Made by a program: the position numbers and the translations under genes. The notes below the pieces were generated by a model that worked only from the letters and a program-made list of their open reading frames with translations, was not told the origin of the DNA and searched no databases. A DNA stretch of 50,349 nucleotides from Chitinophagaceae bacterium (lineage in GTDB: Bacteria; Bacteroidota; Bacteroidia; Chitinophagales; Chitinophagaceae): NCBI GenBank assembly GCA_025363075.1, contig JANYEP010000253.1, positions 1 through 50,349 of the forward strand, written 5' to 3'. Each line of letters starts with the position of its first letter. Positions within the stretch are counted from its first letter, which is position 1. Below are positions 9,201-17,900 of the stretch, in pieces.

Positions 9201-9500
9201 TTCTTTTAATGCTACAGTAACATTATCTCCTGCTTTTACAGATATTTTTTTTGTAACAAATCCTGTAAAGACAATAGTTAATTGATATTCTTTGCTATCA
9301 TCTGGAAGTTTAATAGTAAAATTTCCCTGAGCATCTGTTGCAGTTCCCTTTTTTGCACCAACAAGAGAAACAGTTGCAGACTGCAAAGCTTTTTGTGTAG
9401 CTTCATTAATTACTTTTCCTTTCACAGTAAGGTTCTGTGCTATGGCTGCATTACAGCAAGCGAAAGCGACAAGAACGGCAAGAATCTTCGTTAGTCTCAT
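6261..9500 (-). CDS. SusC/RagA family TonB-linked outer-membrane transporter
   Basis: The 1079-residue product has a signal peptide (about 1-21, ending AIAQ), a carboxypeptidase-regulatory-like domain (about 24-105), a plug domain (about 115-235, with NGRLAGV, IKVRGGGSI and PLYVVDG) and a long beta-barrel ending in the aromatic tail FGINVGF. This is the standard SusC layout: TonB-energised import of a solute captured by the SusD partner encoded next to it. The VMVQTSYG stretch between the first two domains is where the TonB box is expected. The gene is divergent from a LacI-type regulator, which is the probable local regulator. Length and domain order are normal and nothing looks broken. Confidence 0.96.
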   Translation of the reverse strand: MRLTKILAVLVAFACCNAAIAQNLTVKGKVINEATQKALQSATVSLVGAKKGTATDAQGNFTIKLPDDSKEYQLTIVFTGFVTKKISVKAGDNVTVALKEDIKDEGEVMVQTSYGNPIKKKEAIASLSTVGAKDLKDIPVTNIGEALNGRLAGVTATSAEGSPDAQITIKVRGGGSITGDNSPLYVVDGVIVENGLSNIALQDVQDITVLKDAAATAIYGARGANGVIVITTKSGKSGKLRVTYNTYVAFKTLPKTLDVLGPYDFVMNQYERAISVNGLSTFRTNYGSTWDTLENYTQAAPVNWQKKVMALSGFSQQHNIGLSGGNKKTNYYGSYTYQNDKNIVINSGLNKNLLNFRVEHKLAEKIRIGGTARYLNQNVYGVGTSSVGSTTENASFSRLRQSIKYRPYLKPGETPDDVNDDYPDPGNGLLLINPIKLANNEYRKQTTNNLNLSFNVVYTINSHLSFKSTIGYETSLLQDRQFSDSLTPYSFSQNGKKPILEFDSTKKVSFTNSNVLIYSLKNFHNKHDIDALLGEETTDLSTTINGNLYTNIPRGLGADASVHASLNDSIQATGYPTIIKRRATLASFFGQLKYSYDKKYMFSFILRADGSSKFAPEQRWGYFPSASVGWRVSNEKFFKVKFINDLKLRASYGENGNARIDDYLYFTTFANLNSGGTPVYYGIGNQPITAYIPSGLVNEKLKWESLISQNVGFDITLFKKRLEISMDYYTNHSSDLLLNVPIADTYGYSTQQQNIGKTTNKGVEIQVNAAIIQKRNGFNWNANFNISFNKNEITALGRNMQYFSPAASWAPKPNPSDYIEQIGSPVGSMYGFVTDGFYTTNDFLPYDFSKGLYPLKPGVVISSLQSSTRPVQPGDIKFKDLDGNDTINFSDRKIIGNPTPKFTGGINQQFSYKNFDASVFINFSYGGQIYNANKIENTNNYTPNANLLSVMSDRFRTIDNSGNLITDINQLAAVNSNAKIWKPTHDGTDFLTHSWAIEDGSFIRINNITVGYSLPLKSLARLHISKLRIYITGNNLKVFTKYTGYDPEVSVGKNPLTPNLDYSAYPKSRSIIFGINVGF

Positions 9501-9587
9501 ATTAAATCGTTATGAATTATAGATTACAAAGTTCACATTTTGCCATAAGAAATCTTTTTTTATTTGATAAAAACAAGTTCTTTTCTA

Positions 9588-9720
9588 TGCAAACGTTATC
9601 GACTTTGTTGTAAAAAAAAGATGCAACTGCTTATAAAATTACACATTTCTTTTTTAATAGAACAAGAGAATTTGTTTTTTTGTTGCATCAACTCGCATTT
9701 CGTAACTTGCAAACGATTTC
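9588..9720. promoter_or_regulatory. Candidate LacI-type operator pair between susC and the regulator gene
   Basis: The 247-bp divergent gap holds two direct copies of TGCAAACG (9588-9595 and 9708-9715), extended as TGCAAACGTTATCG and TGCAAACGATTTC. The first contains the palindrome AACGTT. LacI-family operators are usually built around a central CG with A-rich half-sites (family knowledge), so these are plausible autoregulatory and susCD operators. Both are imperfect palindromes and the assignment is inference. Confidence 0.4.
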
Positions 9721-9747
9721 TACTTTTACTAACCAATAATATTTCAT

Positions 9748-10770
9748 ATGAGATTTGAAGCCGTTACAATTAAAGATATTGCTAAAGAATTGGGACTTTC
9801 TACTTCTACAGTTTCTCGTGCATTGCGTGATAGTTACGAAATTAGTGAAGAGACCAAAAAAGTGGTGTTGGAGTATGCCAAAAGAATTAACTATCACCCC
9901 AATCCTATTGCACTTGGATTAAAAGAAAGAAGAACGAAAAGCATAGGAGTCATTGTGTGTGAAATTGCTAATAGTTTTTTCTCGCAAGCTATCAATGGCA
10001 TTGAATCTGTGGCTTACAGCAAGGGATATAATGTAATGATTTCTCAAAGCCACGAATCGGTAGAAAGAGAAATGTTTCACCTGCAATATTTGGCTTCACG
10101 TTCCATTGATGGATTACTAATTTCAGTTTCAACCGAAACAAAAGATTTTTCCTTTTTGCACGATTTAAAACGTAGAGGAATGCCTATTGTTTTTTATGAC
10201 AGATCGGTGCCAGAAATTGATACACATAAAGTTGTTGTTGATAATGTTCAAAGTGCTTTTGAAGCTACTAAACATTTGATAAAAAAAGGGCATAGACGCA
10301 TTGCACATATTGCCAACGCAGAAAATCTTTTAATTACCCAGGAAAGGATGCAAGGGTATTTAAAAGCTCTTGCAAGTTTTGGAATTACACCAGATGAAAA
10401 ACTTATTAAACACTGTCCACACGGGGGTTTGGTGCAAAGCGAAGTTGATGATGTAATGAATCAATTATACAAATTAAAAGAAAAACCTACTGCTATTTTT
10501 GCTTCTGCAGATAAGCTTACTACAAATACTTTACGCTACTTAAATGCCAAAAAGAAAAGAGTGCCGCAGGATATGGCTTTAGTTGGGTTTTCCAATTCTG
10601 ACTTAACAGAAATGTTAAATCCACCATTAACTATTATTCGCCAACCTGCATTTGAAATGGGGCAACAAGCAATGCAATTGCTACTTGAAATGGTTGAAAG
10701 CAAAAGACCAGTTACAGATTTTAAAACTGTGAAGTTGAATGCTGAATTAATTTCAAGATCTTCTGTATAA
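9748..10770 (+). CDS. LacI family transcriptional regulator
   Basis: The 340-residue product has an N-terminal LacI-type helix-turn-helix (VTIKDIAKELGLSTSTVSRAL, about 6-26), the hinge region (YHPNPIALGLKERR) and a periplasmic-binding-protein-like sensor domain (about 65-335, with IGVIV, GLLIS, AIFASADK and GFSNSDL). Such proteins bind operators as dimers and respond to a sugar or sugar derivative. It is divergent from the susCD pair, which it probably controls together with itself. Two direct repeats in the gap are candidate sites. The stop is 15 nt before the DUF6702 gene. The ligand is unknown. Confidence 0.95.
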   Translation: MRFEAVTIKDIAKELGLSTSTVSRALRDSYEISEETKKVVLEYAKRINYHPNPIALGLKERRTKSIGVIVCEIANSFFSQAINGIESVAYSKGYNVMISQSHESVEREMFHLQYLASRSIDGLLISVSTETKDFSFLHDLKRRGMPIVFYDRSVPEIDTHKVVVDNVQSAFEATKHLIKKGHRRIAHIANAENLLITQERMQGYLKALASFGITPDEKLIKHCPHGGLVQSEVDDVMNQLYKLKEKPTAIFASADKLTTNTLRYLNAKKKRVPQDMALVGFSNSDLTEMLNPPLTIIRQPAFEMGQQAMQLLLEMVESKRPVTDFKTVKLNAELISRSSV

Positions 10771-10785
10771 ATTATTAAAAAAGTA

Positions 10786-11271
10786 ATGCTCAATATTCAC
10801 ACGTTTATTTTATCATCTTTTCTCACATTGATACATCCTTTTTTTGTGAGTGTGATAGATATGAAACACAATGCAAAAGATAAAAATTTAGAAATAAGTG
10901 TTAGGGTTTTTACAGATGATGTTGAGGCTATTCTAAAGAAAAATTATCACAATGCTGTGGATTTGTCAAAGAGTACAAACAATGCAGAAGTAAATAAAAA
11001 CATTGCTCAGTATGTTCAGTCAAAATTGGCTATAAGCATTGATGGAAAGGGAAAATCGTTGCACTATATTGGCTATGAAATACAAAAAGAAAGCACTTGG
11101 ATTTATGTAGAAATAAATGATGTAGCTACCATAAAAAAGATGAACATTAATTGTAGTTTACTCTTCGATTATCAAGATAAACAAACCAATATATTTAATG
11201 TAAAAGCCAATGGCACTGAGAAGAATTACAAACTTGATTATCCAAAAAGCAGTGTAGAATTTGTTTGGTAA
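10786..11271 (+). CDS. DUF6702 family exported protein
   Basis: The 161-residue product starts with a hydrophobic segment ending HPFFVSV and continues into DMKHNAKDKNLEISVRVF and FTDDVE, the pattern of the Bacteroidota-specific DUF6702 family. The N-terminus looks like a signal peptide or anchor, so the protein is probably periplasmic or envelope-attached, with a beta-rich body. The function of the family is not known to me. It lies 15 nt downstream of the LacI-type regulator and may be read through from it, but a functional link with the SusCD system is not shown. Confidence 0.75.
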   Translation: MLNIHTFILSSFLTLIHPFFVSVIDMKHNAKDKNLEISVRVFTDDVEAILKKNYHNAVDLSKSTNNAEVNKNIAQYVQSKLAISIDGKGKSLHYIGYEIQKESTWIYVEINDVATIKKMNINCSLLFDYQDKQTNIFNVKANGTEKNYKLDYPKSSVEFVW

Positions 11272-11313
11272 TGGCGAGTAAAAATCTATATATAAAATCA
11301 CTAAATATTCAAT

Positions 11314-11838
11314 ATGCTTGACCCACGTTATCCTATTGGGAAATATGAACCACAGCCATTTTCTCAAAAGCAAAAGGAAGAATGGTTTGCCGATATCCAA
11401 TATTTACCAAATGAGTTAGAAGCATCTATTTTAAATTTAGATAAAATGCAACTTGATACTCCATACAGAGAAGGTGGATGGACTTTGATGCAAGTAGTGC
11501 ATCACGTTGCAGACAGTCATATGAATGCTTTAATACGCTTCAAACTGTGCTTAACCGAAGACAACCCAACCATAAAACCATATTTGGAAAATGAATGGGC
11601 AAAGTTGGATGATGTAAAAAATGTGCCTATCAATGTTTCTCTCACCATTTTATTTGGTATTCATTTACGTTGGTTAGCTACAATAAAAAATTTGCAAGAT
11701 GAAGATTGGAACAGAACTGTTATGCATCCAGAACATAATAAACAAATGACACTTTGGTATTTGCTTGGAATGTATGCCTGGCACGGTAAACATCATACTG
11801 CACATATTAAAATGTTAAGAGAAAACAAGAATTGGTAA
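11314..11838 (+). CDS. YfiT-type DinB-fold protein (putative bacillithiol or metal-dependent transferase)
   Basis: The 174-residue product starts DPRYPIGKYEP and contains REGGWTLMQVVHHVADSH and the C-terminal WHGKHHTAHI segment. These are signatures of the YfiT/BstA branch of the DinB four-helix-bundle family. The histidines in VVHHVADSH and HGKHH are the expected metal ligands. YfiT-type proteins in Firmicutes are described as bacillithiol-S-transferases or metal-dependent hydrolases, and the substrate here is not evident. It is cytoplasmic with no signal peptide. It stands 42 nt after the DUF6702 gene and 24 nt before the DUF1801 remnant. Confidence 0.85.
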   Translation: MLDPRYPIGKYEPQPFSQKQKEEWFADIQYLPNELEASILNLDKMQLDTPYREGGWTLMQVVHHVADSHMNALIRFKLCLTEDNPTIKPYLENEWAKLDDVKNVPINVSLTILFGIHLRWLATIKNLQDEDWNRTVMHPEHNKQMTLWYLLGMYAWHGKHHTAHIKMLRENKNW

Positions 11839-11862
11839 TTTTTTTAGATCTTACTTTATTAT

Positions 11863-12317
11863 ATGCAATCAAAAGCAGCAACACCTCAGGAATATATTGA
11901 CTCACTACCAAATGAGAGAAAGGTAATTATTTTGGCTATTCGCAATGCAATAAAAGACAATTTGCCCAAAGGATTTGAAGAAAGAATGGGCTATGGAATG
12001 TTGGCTTATGTAGTGCCTCATTCTATTTATCCAAAAGGCTATCACTGCGACCCAAAACTACCATTAGGTCTTATAATGTAGCATCACAAAAAAATCATAT
12101 CGCTATTTATCATATGGGGCTATATGGTGCAAACCCTTTGCACGATTGGTTTGTGACTGAATGGAAAAATCATTCTTCAAAAAAATTAGATATGGGTAAA
12201 TGCTGTGTTAGGTTTAAAAAAGCAGAGGATGTACCATTAAAATTGATTGAAGAATTAGCCACAAAATTAACACCAGAAAAATGGATAGGGATTTATGAAA
12301 AAATGTTAAACAGATAA
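11863..12317 (+). pseudogene. DUF1801 (YdhG-like) gene split by a -1 frameshift
   Basis: Two adjacent open segments together make one DUF1801 protein of about 150 residues. The first (11863-12081) covers TPQEYIDSLP through YPKGYHCDPKLPLGL and then runs out of frame to a stop. The second frame continues from about 12072 as YNVASQKNHIAIYHMGLYG, then KKLDMGKCCVRF and the WIGIYEKM end. Adding one T in GGTCTTATAAT (12067-12077) would restore a continuous reading frame. The second segment could start at the ATG at 12114, but it would then lack the N-terminal half of the domain. Whether this is a real mutation or a sequencing or assembly error cannot be told from one sequence. The codons after the shift look intact, which suggests a recent event or an error. 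Confidence 0.8.
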
Positions 12318-12375
12318 TAAAATACAGTTCGTTAAACTTTTCATTTATAAAAGTATCTACAAAATACAACTGTCA

Positions 12376-12924
12376 ATGCTTAATCACGAGGATAAACAAT
12401 TATTAATTCAATTTAAAGAAACGCACAGTAAAGAAGTAGCGTTTACTGCTATTATAAAAAAGTATCAGGAAAAATTGTATTGGCATATCAGGCGTATGGT
12501 TGTTGAACACGAAGACGCAAATGATGTATTGCAAAATATGTTTATCAAAGTGTGGAAAGGTCTTGAAAATTTTAGAGAGGATAGCCAACTTTACACTTGG
12601 CTTTATAGAATTGCAACCAATGAAAGCCTTACATTTTTGGAACAACAAAAAAGAAGATCATCCGTTAGCATTGATGAGGAAGATAGTGGTTTAAGCAATA
12701 AAGTAAAAGCAAGTGAAGGTTTTGATGCAAACAGGCTGGAATGGAAATTACAACTTGCAATTCAAAAATTGCCAGAGAAACAAAGAATAGTTTTTAATTT
12801 GCGATACTACGACGAACTTCCCTACGAAGAAATGAGTAGAATTTTAGAAACAAGTGAAGGTGCTTTAAAAGCAAGCTATCATCACGCAGCAAAAAAAGTT
12901 GAAGAATTTATTAAAAATCATTAA
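12376..12924 (+). CDS. ECF-type RNA polymerase sigma factor
   Basis: The 182-residue product has sigma-70 region 2 (about 20-90: FTAIIKKYQEKLYWHIRRMV, DANDVLQNMFIKVWKGL, TWLYRIATNE) and region 4 (about 120-175: LPEKQRIVFNLRYYDELPYEEMSRIL followed by the recognition helix SEGALKASYHHAAKKV). There is no region 1 or 3, as expected for ECF factors. It directs RNA polymerase to a small regulon in response to an envelope or other extracytoplasmic signal. The next two genes, a single-pass membrane protein and a Spy-like periplasmic protein, follow at 34 and 4 nt, forming a likely sense-and-respond operon. Confidence 0.95.
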   Translation: MLNHEDKQLLIQFKETHSKEVAFTAIIKKYQEKLYWHIRRMVVEHEDANDVLQNMFIKVWKGLENFREDSQLYTWLYRIATNESLTFLEQQKRRSSVSIDEEDSGLSNKVKASEGFDANRLEWKLQLAIQKLPEKQRIVFNLRYYDELPYEEMSRILETSEGALKASYHHAAKKVEEFIKNH

Positions 12925-12958
12925 ACCTAATAAAATTTAAGTTGTCCTTTAAAAGGTT

Positions 12959-13636
12959 ATGAAAAGTGAGCATAACATATTAAATCAATTAACACCCGAA
13001 AACGCTAATCCATATTCAACTCCTGTTGGATATTTTGAGGGTTTGCCGTGTTCAATTTTGAATAAAATAAATTCAAGAGAAGCTAGTTATTGTATTCCTA
13101 CAGATTATTTCAACCACCTTTCTTCGCAAATACTTCAAAAAATTAAAGAAGATGAGATTGTTGATGAGTTGGAGTTGATTGCCCCATTATTGGTTGCACT
13201 TAAAAAAGAAAATGTTTACAGTGTTCCTTCTAAATATTTTGAGACAATAAAACCAGATTTACTTCACAAAAAAACTAAAGTTGTAAGTTTAAAATGGATT
13301 AAATATGCTGTAGCAGCAAGTGTTTTAGGTGCTGTTTCAATTGGTATTTTAATAAATAACAATAGTGATAAGAAATTGCAAATTGCCTCATATCAACAGA
13401 CAATTAAAACTAATGTTGAACAGGGTTTAACTAGTATGAGCGATGATGAATTAACAAAAAATTTGGATGAGACTAAAACAATTTCCGATAACATTATTGA
13501 TGAAGTTGCCGTTTCTCCTTGGCAAAATTTGAGTGATTTGAATGAGGAAATTCAAGTGCTTAGCGATGATGAAATGAGGGATTATATAAAAGAAAATAAT
13601 ATTGAAGAAATTGAGAGGCTATCTCCAAACTCATAA
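12959..13636 (+). CDS. Putative anti-sigma membrane protein with three internal repeats
   Basis: The 225-residue product has one predicted membrane helix (about 118-134, WIKYAVAASVLGAVSIGILI). The N-terminal cytoplasmic part repeats a motif three times: PYSTPVGYFEGLPCSILNKI, SYCIPTDYFNHLSSQILQKI and VYSVPSKYFETIKPDLLHK. The common core is Y.(x)P.xYFxxxxxxLLxK. Position right after an ECF sigma gene and membrane topology suggest an anti-sigma factor whose cytoplasmic end holds the sigma factor. No zinc-finger anti-sigma motif (HxxxCxxC) is present, so this would be a different class. The C-terminal part is acidic and extracytoplasmic. Function is inferred from context only. Confidence 0.7.
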   Translation: MKSEHNILNQLTPENANPYSTPVGYFEGLPCSILNKINSREASYCIPTDYFNHLSSQILQKIKEDEIVDELELIAPLLVALKKENVYSVPSKYFETIKPDLLHKKTKVVSLKWIKYAVAASVLGAVSIGILINNNSDKKLQIASYQQTIKTNVEQGLTSMSDDELTKNLDETKTISDNIIDEVAVSPWQNLSDLNEEIQVLSDDEMRDYIKENNIEEIERLSPNS

Positions 13637-13640
13637 AATA

Positions 13641-14192
13641 ATGAAAATGAAAAATATTTTTTTAATTGGTTTAATTCTTTTTTCGGCAAATACTTTTGCC
13701 CAAGAAGGTACTGAAACGCCTGTTAACAATGAAAATAGAGTTAAGATTGCTCAAAATATTGATGCATTAAAAATAGCATACATAACAAGAGAATTGAATT
13801 TATCTCCAGAGGAAGCTCAAAAATTTTGGCCTGTTTATAATAACTATACCAACGAATTAAAAAAAGCAAAAAATGAATTAAAACAGGATGAAGTATCTTT
13901 TGAAGAAAAGAAAGTTGGCATAATGAAAAAATACAAAGAAGAATTTAAAAAGCTTCTTAACAATGATTCAAGAGTTAATAAATGCTTTAAAGCCGAACCA
14001 GAATTTCATAAACTGTTAAAAGCAGAATGGATGAGAAGACGTGGTTTACAGCCTCAAAATCGTCAACAAGGTGGTAAACAACTTATGCAACCTGGTAAAG
14101 GTGATAATGATAAGCAAAGACCTCAAAGAAATGAACATTCGCCAGCACAAGGAGGATCGCATAATAGAGGAGAACGACCACATATTAACTGA
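13641..14192 (+). CDS. Spy/CpxP-like periplasmic protein of the sigma-factor operon
   Basis: The 183-residue product starts at the ATG at 13641, four nt after the upstream stop, and has a signal peptide ending NTFAQ. The ELNLSPEEAQKFWPVYNNY segment followed by long charged helices matches the LTxxQ-type Spy/CpxP-like fold found in Bacteroidota proteins often annotated as sensors of ECF sigma factors. The last 45 residues are rich in Gln, Gly, Asn and Arg and probably disordered. A likely role is a periplasmic chaperone or a signal input to the sigma/anti-sigma pair encoded upstream (inference). A strong terminator follows. Confidence 0.75.
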   Translation: MKMKNIFLIGLILFSANTFAQEGTETPVNNENRVKIAQNIDALKIAYITRELNLSPEEAQKFWPVYNNYTNELKKAKNELKQDEVSFEEKKVGIMKKYKEEFKKLLNNDSRVNKCFKAEPEFHKLLKAEWMRRRGLQPQNRQQGGKQLMQPGKGDNDKQRPQRNEHSPAQGGSHNRGERPHIN

Positions 14193-14215
14193 TAAAATTA
14201 TAAGATTTTTTTAAT

Positions 14216-14258
14216 AAAAAGCCCTTTCAATGTAAACAAACTTGAAAGGGCTTTTTTT
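14216..14258. terminator. Bidirectional terminator between the two Spy-like genes
   Basis: AAAAAGCCCTTTCAA (14216-14230) pairs with TTGAAAGGGCTTTTT (14242-14256), an uninterrupted 15-bp stem with an 11-nt loop and T runs on both strands. It can serve the sigma-factor operon and the convergent gene at 14278-14715. Confidence 0.9.
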
Positions 14259-14277
14259 ATATTTTTATGCGTAATTT

Positions 14278-14715
14278 TTATTCTTTTACTGGAGCAACGG
14301 GTGCAGCATTTTCAGGTTTTGCAGCCTCACGTTGAGCTTTTTGAATTCGTTGAAATGCTTTCAATTTTGCCTCACCCACAAGTTCTTTTAGTTTGGCATT
14401 TTTCTCGTCACTAACTTCTTTAAGTTTTGTTTTTTTTGCGTCTTCAGCAAGAGTTGTGTTATTTTTAACTTCCTTACCTTTCTTAGAAGCATCATCTAAA
14501 ATTTCTCTTGCTTTTGCTTGCTGTTCTGCCGTAAAATCAGAGTTTTGAAATGCTTGAACCAATTCTGCTTCTCTTTTAGCTTTTGCGGCTTCTTTCTCTT
14601 CTTTCGACATTTTTTTCTCTTGTTGCATTGGAGCTTTTTCTGAATTGGAAACTTGTGCTTGAGTAACAAGATTCATTGCACTAATTGCAAGTGCTGTTAC
14701 AAATAATTTTTTCAT
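14278..14715 (-). CDS. Secreted helical Spy-like protein
   Basis: The 145-residue product has a signal peptide ending VTQAQ and then almost wholly charged helix: MSKEEKEAAKAKREAEL, the core FTAEQQAKAREILDDAS, and KLKELVGEAKLKAFQRIQ. The FTAEQQAK..IL pattern followed by a (D)EKNAKLKEL(V)G repeat resembles LTxxQ/Spy-type periplasmic chaperones. The tail is rich in Ala and Pro. It converges on the sigma-factor operon, whose last gene encodes a protein of the same general kind, which suggests a local cluster of periplasmic folding or stress factors. No specific family can be assigned with confidence. Confidence 0.7.
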   Translation of the reverse strand: MKKLFVTALAISAMNLVTQAQVSNSEKAPMQQEKKMSKEEKEAAKAKREAELVQAFQNSDFTAEQQAKAREILDDASKKGKEVKNNTTLAEDAKKTKLKEVSDEKNAKLKELVGEAKLKAFQRIQKAQREAAKPENAAPVAPVKE

Positions 14716-14841
14716 TTTTTTGTTTTAATTGTTTTTGATAATTTTTAGTAATAAGCAAACTAAATGCCAATTTGATTTGCTGAATTTTAGAAACTGTTAA
14801 ATATTATAAAATAGTGCCTTAGAGTACTATTAATTAATAAA

Positions 14842-14879
14842 ATAAAACCCCTCACCTTTTGTAAGGTGAAGGGTTTTAT
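14842..14879 (-). terminator. Terminator of the giant surface-protein gene
   Basis: ATAAAACCC-c-TCACCTT (14842-14858) pairs with AAGGTGA-a-GGGTTTTAT (14863-14879), a 17-bp stem with one mismatch, 24 bp past the stop codon. Confidence 0.85.
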
Positions 14880-14902
14880 GAAACTAATAATATCTACAAA
14901 AT

Positions 14903-17900
14903 TTATTCAACTATTAATTTTTTGGTTTTCTTGCCTTCATTTGTAATAATGTTAACAAGATATAACCCTTTACTTAAATTACTGATGTCAAGTTTGTTTG
15001 AACCTAAACTTAGTGTTTGAACTTTAACTTGTTTTCCAAATAAATCAGTAACAATTATTTGTCCACCTGACTGAACATATTGTGTTACAATAGTTACAGA
15101 CCCTTTTGCAGGGTTAGGAGAAAGAGTAAAGTCAACTTCAGTTTGTGATTCAATTTGCTGAACGCCTCTTGAATTTGGACAGTTAACAACAGTTAATGTT
15201 ACAGATCTGCTATTGCTACATCCATTTGCATTTGTGAAAGCATATTTAATAGTGCTTGTTCCAAATGCAGCTAATTGAATTACAGCTAAAGTTCCAGTGC
15301 TATCAGTTGCAGTTAATACTCCAGGAACGCTACTTGTCCAATGACTAGTTCCTGAACCAGAACCTGTTGCTGGATAACCTACAACTACAAACTTGTTAGG
15401 TATACCGCTTCTGTTTAAACAATATCCACCACCTGGTCCATTTTGAGGATTAGGAGTGCCAGCAGCATATTGCATACCTGGTACACCTGGTATTGGATTT
15501 ACAGTAAGGTTTTTAGTAACAGTTTTGCTGCAACCATAAACATTAGATAATTTATACAAAATTACTGCAGGATATGAAGTACCAGCACCATATGTACCTG
15601 TTACTAAACCCGTAGAAGCATTAACACTAGCGGCATTATTTGCACTACCCCAAACACCACCAGATGTTGCATCTGACAATTGTAGCGTTGCACCAATACA
15701 AAGGCTAGTTATACTACCAGCAGAAGTAATAGCTGCTGGTACAGTTTGTTCTGCAACTACATAAACCACAGAAGAACTGTTACTACAACCATTTGAGCCA
15801 TATATTCTATAGCTAATCACAGTGCTACCATTTTTGAACGTATTCACTAAACCACTTACGTTAATTTTTGCAACTGTCGTATCGCTACTACTCCAAGCTC
15901 CTCCAGTTGTAGAATCTTTCAAGAAGTTAGATGTTCCTACAGTACAGTTTGTAGTAGTACCAGTAATTGCTTTAGGAGCAGCTAATGTAGCACCAGCAGT
16001 AATAGTCATTTGAATGCTGTTGCTATTTGATGTAGAAGCTGTTTGACAAACATTAGAAGTCGTCATAACACAATATATAACATCACCATTTTGTAGTAAA
16101 GTTGTAAGATATGCATTACTTGATCCATTTTGTTTGCTAACATTATTTACAAAGAAATTATAAGTTGGATTTGTACCACCATTTGTAGCCGTTGCAAAGA
16201 AAGCAACATTAGTTCCAGCACAAGCTGTTGTTGAACTTGATTGTAAACTAACAGATGGTGTTAAAGTTGTAATAACAGAAACTGTAGCACTGCCATTCAT
16301 TGGAGTTGAACAACCAGCATTTGATGCAGTTATTGTATATGTTCCAGCAGCGGTTTGATTACCATAACTTAATACACTTCCTGTTCCAGAGATTGAAGAA
16401 GAAGTACTACCAGTAACTAATTGATAAGTATAGCCACTTTGTGAGTTAGATAATCCAACAGGAACACCATCACCTGGGAATGAACAATATGAACCTCCGC
16501 CAGTTACATTGTAAACAGTTGCAGGATTGTAAACAGTAACAGTTGCAGTTGCTGGAGTGCCAGCACATGCACTTGACCCTGGTCCAACCGCAGTAACGCT
16601 AAATGTAACAGTTGTTGTGCTAGAAGCATTTGTTAAAGTTCCACTTATGAATGAATTGCCACTTGCAGCAATACCAGTTGCAGCACTTGTATTGTTTCTT
16701 GACCAAGTGTAAGTTGTTCCAGAAACGCTGTTTGTAGTACCTAAAGTAATTGGATTAATTGCACTACCAGAGCAAATGTTTTGAGCTGCTGGTGAAGCTG
16801 TAGCCAATGGCGTAGGATTTACAGTAACTGTTGATGTTACTGAAGATCCAGCACAAGATTGTGAGCCACTACCGTTAGCTGTAATTGTGAATGTAACAGT
16901 AATTGGAGCAGCTGTTGTATTTACTAAGTTTCCAGAAACATCTCCAGTTCCACTAGCACCAATAGTTCCACTAATATCACTTGTGTGATCTCTCGTCCAA
17001 GATAAGATTGCTGTATTATCATTAGGTGATGATAATACAATATCACTAATTGAAGTACCTGAACAAACAGTTTGGCTAGCAATACTTCTTGAAGCTGTAG
17101 GAATAGCTTGAATATCAACAGTCGCAGAAGTTGAACTAGCAGTACAACCATTGAAGCTAATATTTGCACTGTAGCTGTAATTTCCTGGTGTATTGTAAGC
17201 ATAAACAGATTGTTGACTACCTCCTGTATAAGCTGAAGTATGCCCAGCATTCAAATATAATCCAGCTGTTGGTGCCCAAACAAATGTAGGTTGTAATGTA
17301 TAGTACACTTTAACATACCAATTTTTAATAGCACCTGTATCACCTGCACCATAGTCTCTTGCAATTAATTTCCAAGTACCATTTGGCGTACTAAATAAAT
17401 CACTAAATAATGTGGTATTTGATTTAAATGCTGGAGTACCAACATTATTGTTCGCATCTGGAGCATAAACACCAACGATACCACCAGGTGTAGAATCTGC
17501 AGGCAAAAATTGTGTATTAGGGTCAGCATCTGAACTAAATACAGCATAGTTATTCACATCGCCATAATTATCAGTTGCATCACCAGCTAAGAATGCCAAA
17601 TTCAATATTTTGCCATTAGGAGCTTTTACATTAATTCCTAAATCACCAGTGAAAGTGTGAGTAATTTTCATTCCAACTTCAACTTTAGTTACTAAAGCAC
17701 CAGTTGGTACGCTATTCATAATTAAATCAGTATTTACACCACCTAAACCATTAACACCATTTGTTCCAGTACCATCTGGTATAGAAACACTGATAGCACC
17801 AGAACCTGTTGTTTGGTTTCCTGTTGCAGCTGTATAATTTGCAGTTAATTGTTGCACCCCATTTTGACAAATAGATGAACTTGTTGGAGATAAACTAACA

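Noticed and set aside
12114-12317. A separate small gene for the DUF1801 C-terminal half
   Set aside because: It continues the upstream domain in another frame; a one-nucleotide frameshift explains both pieces better.
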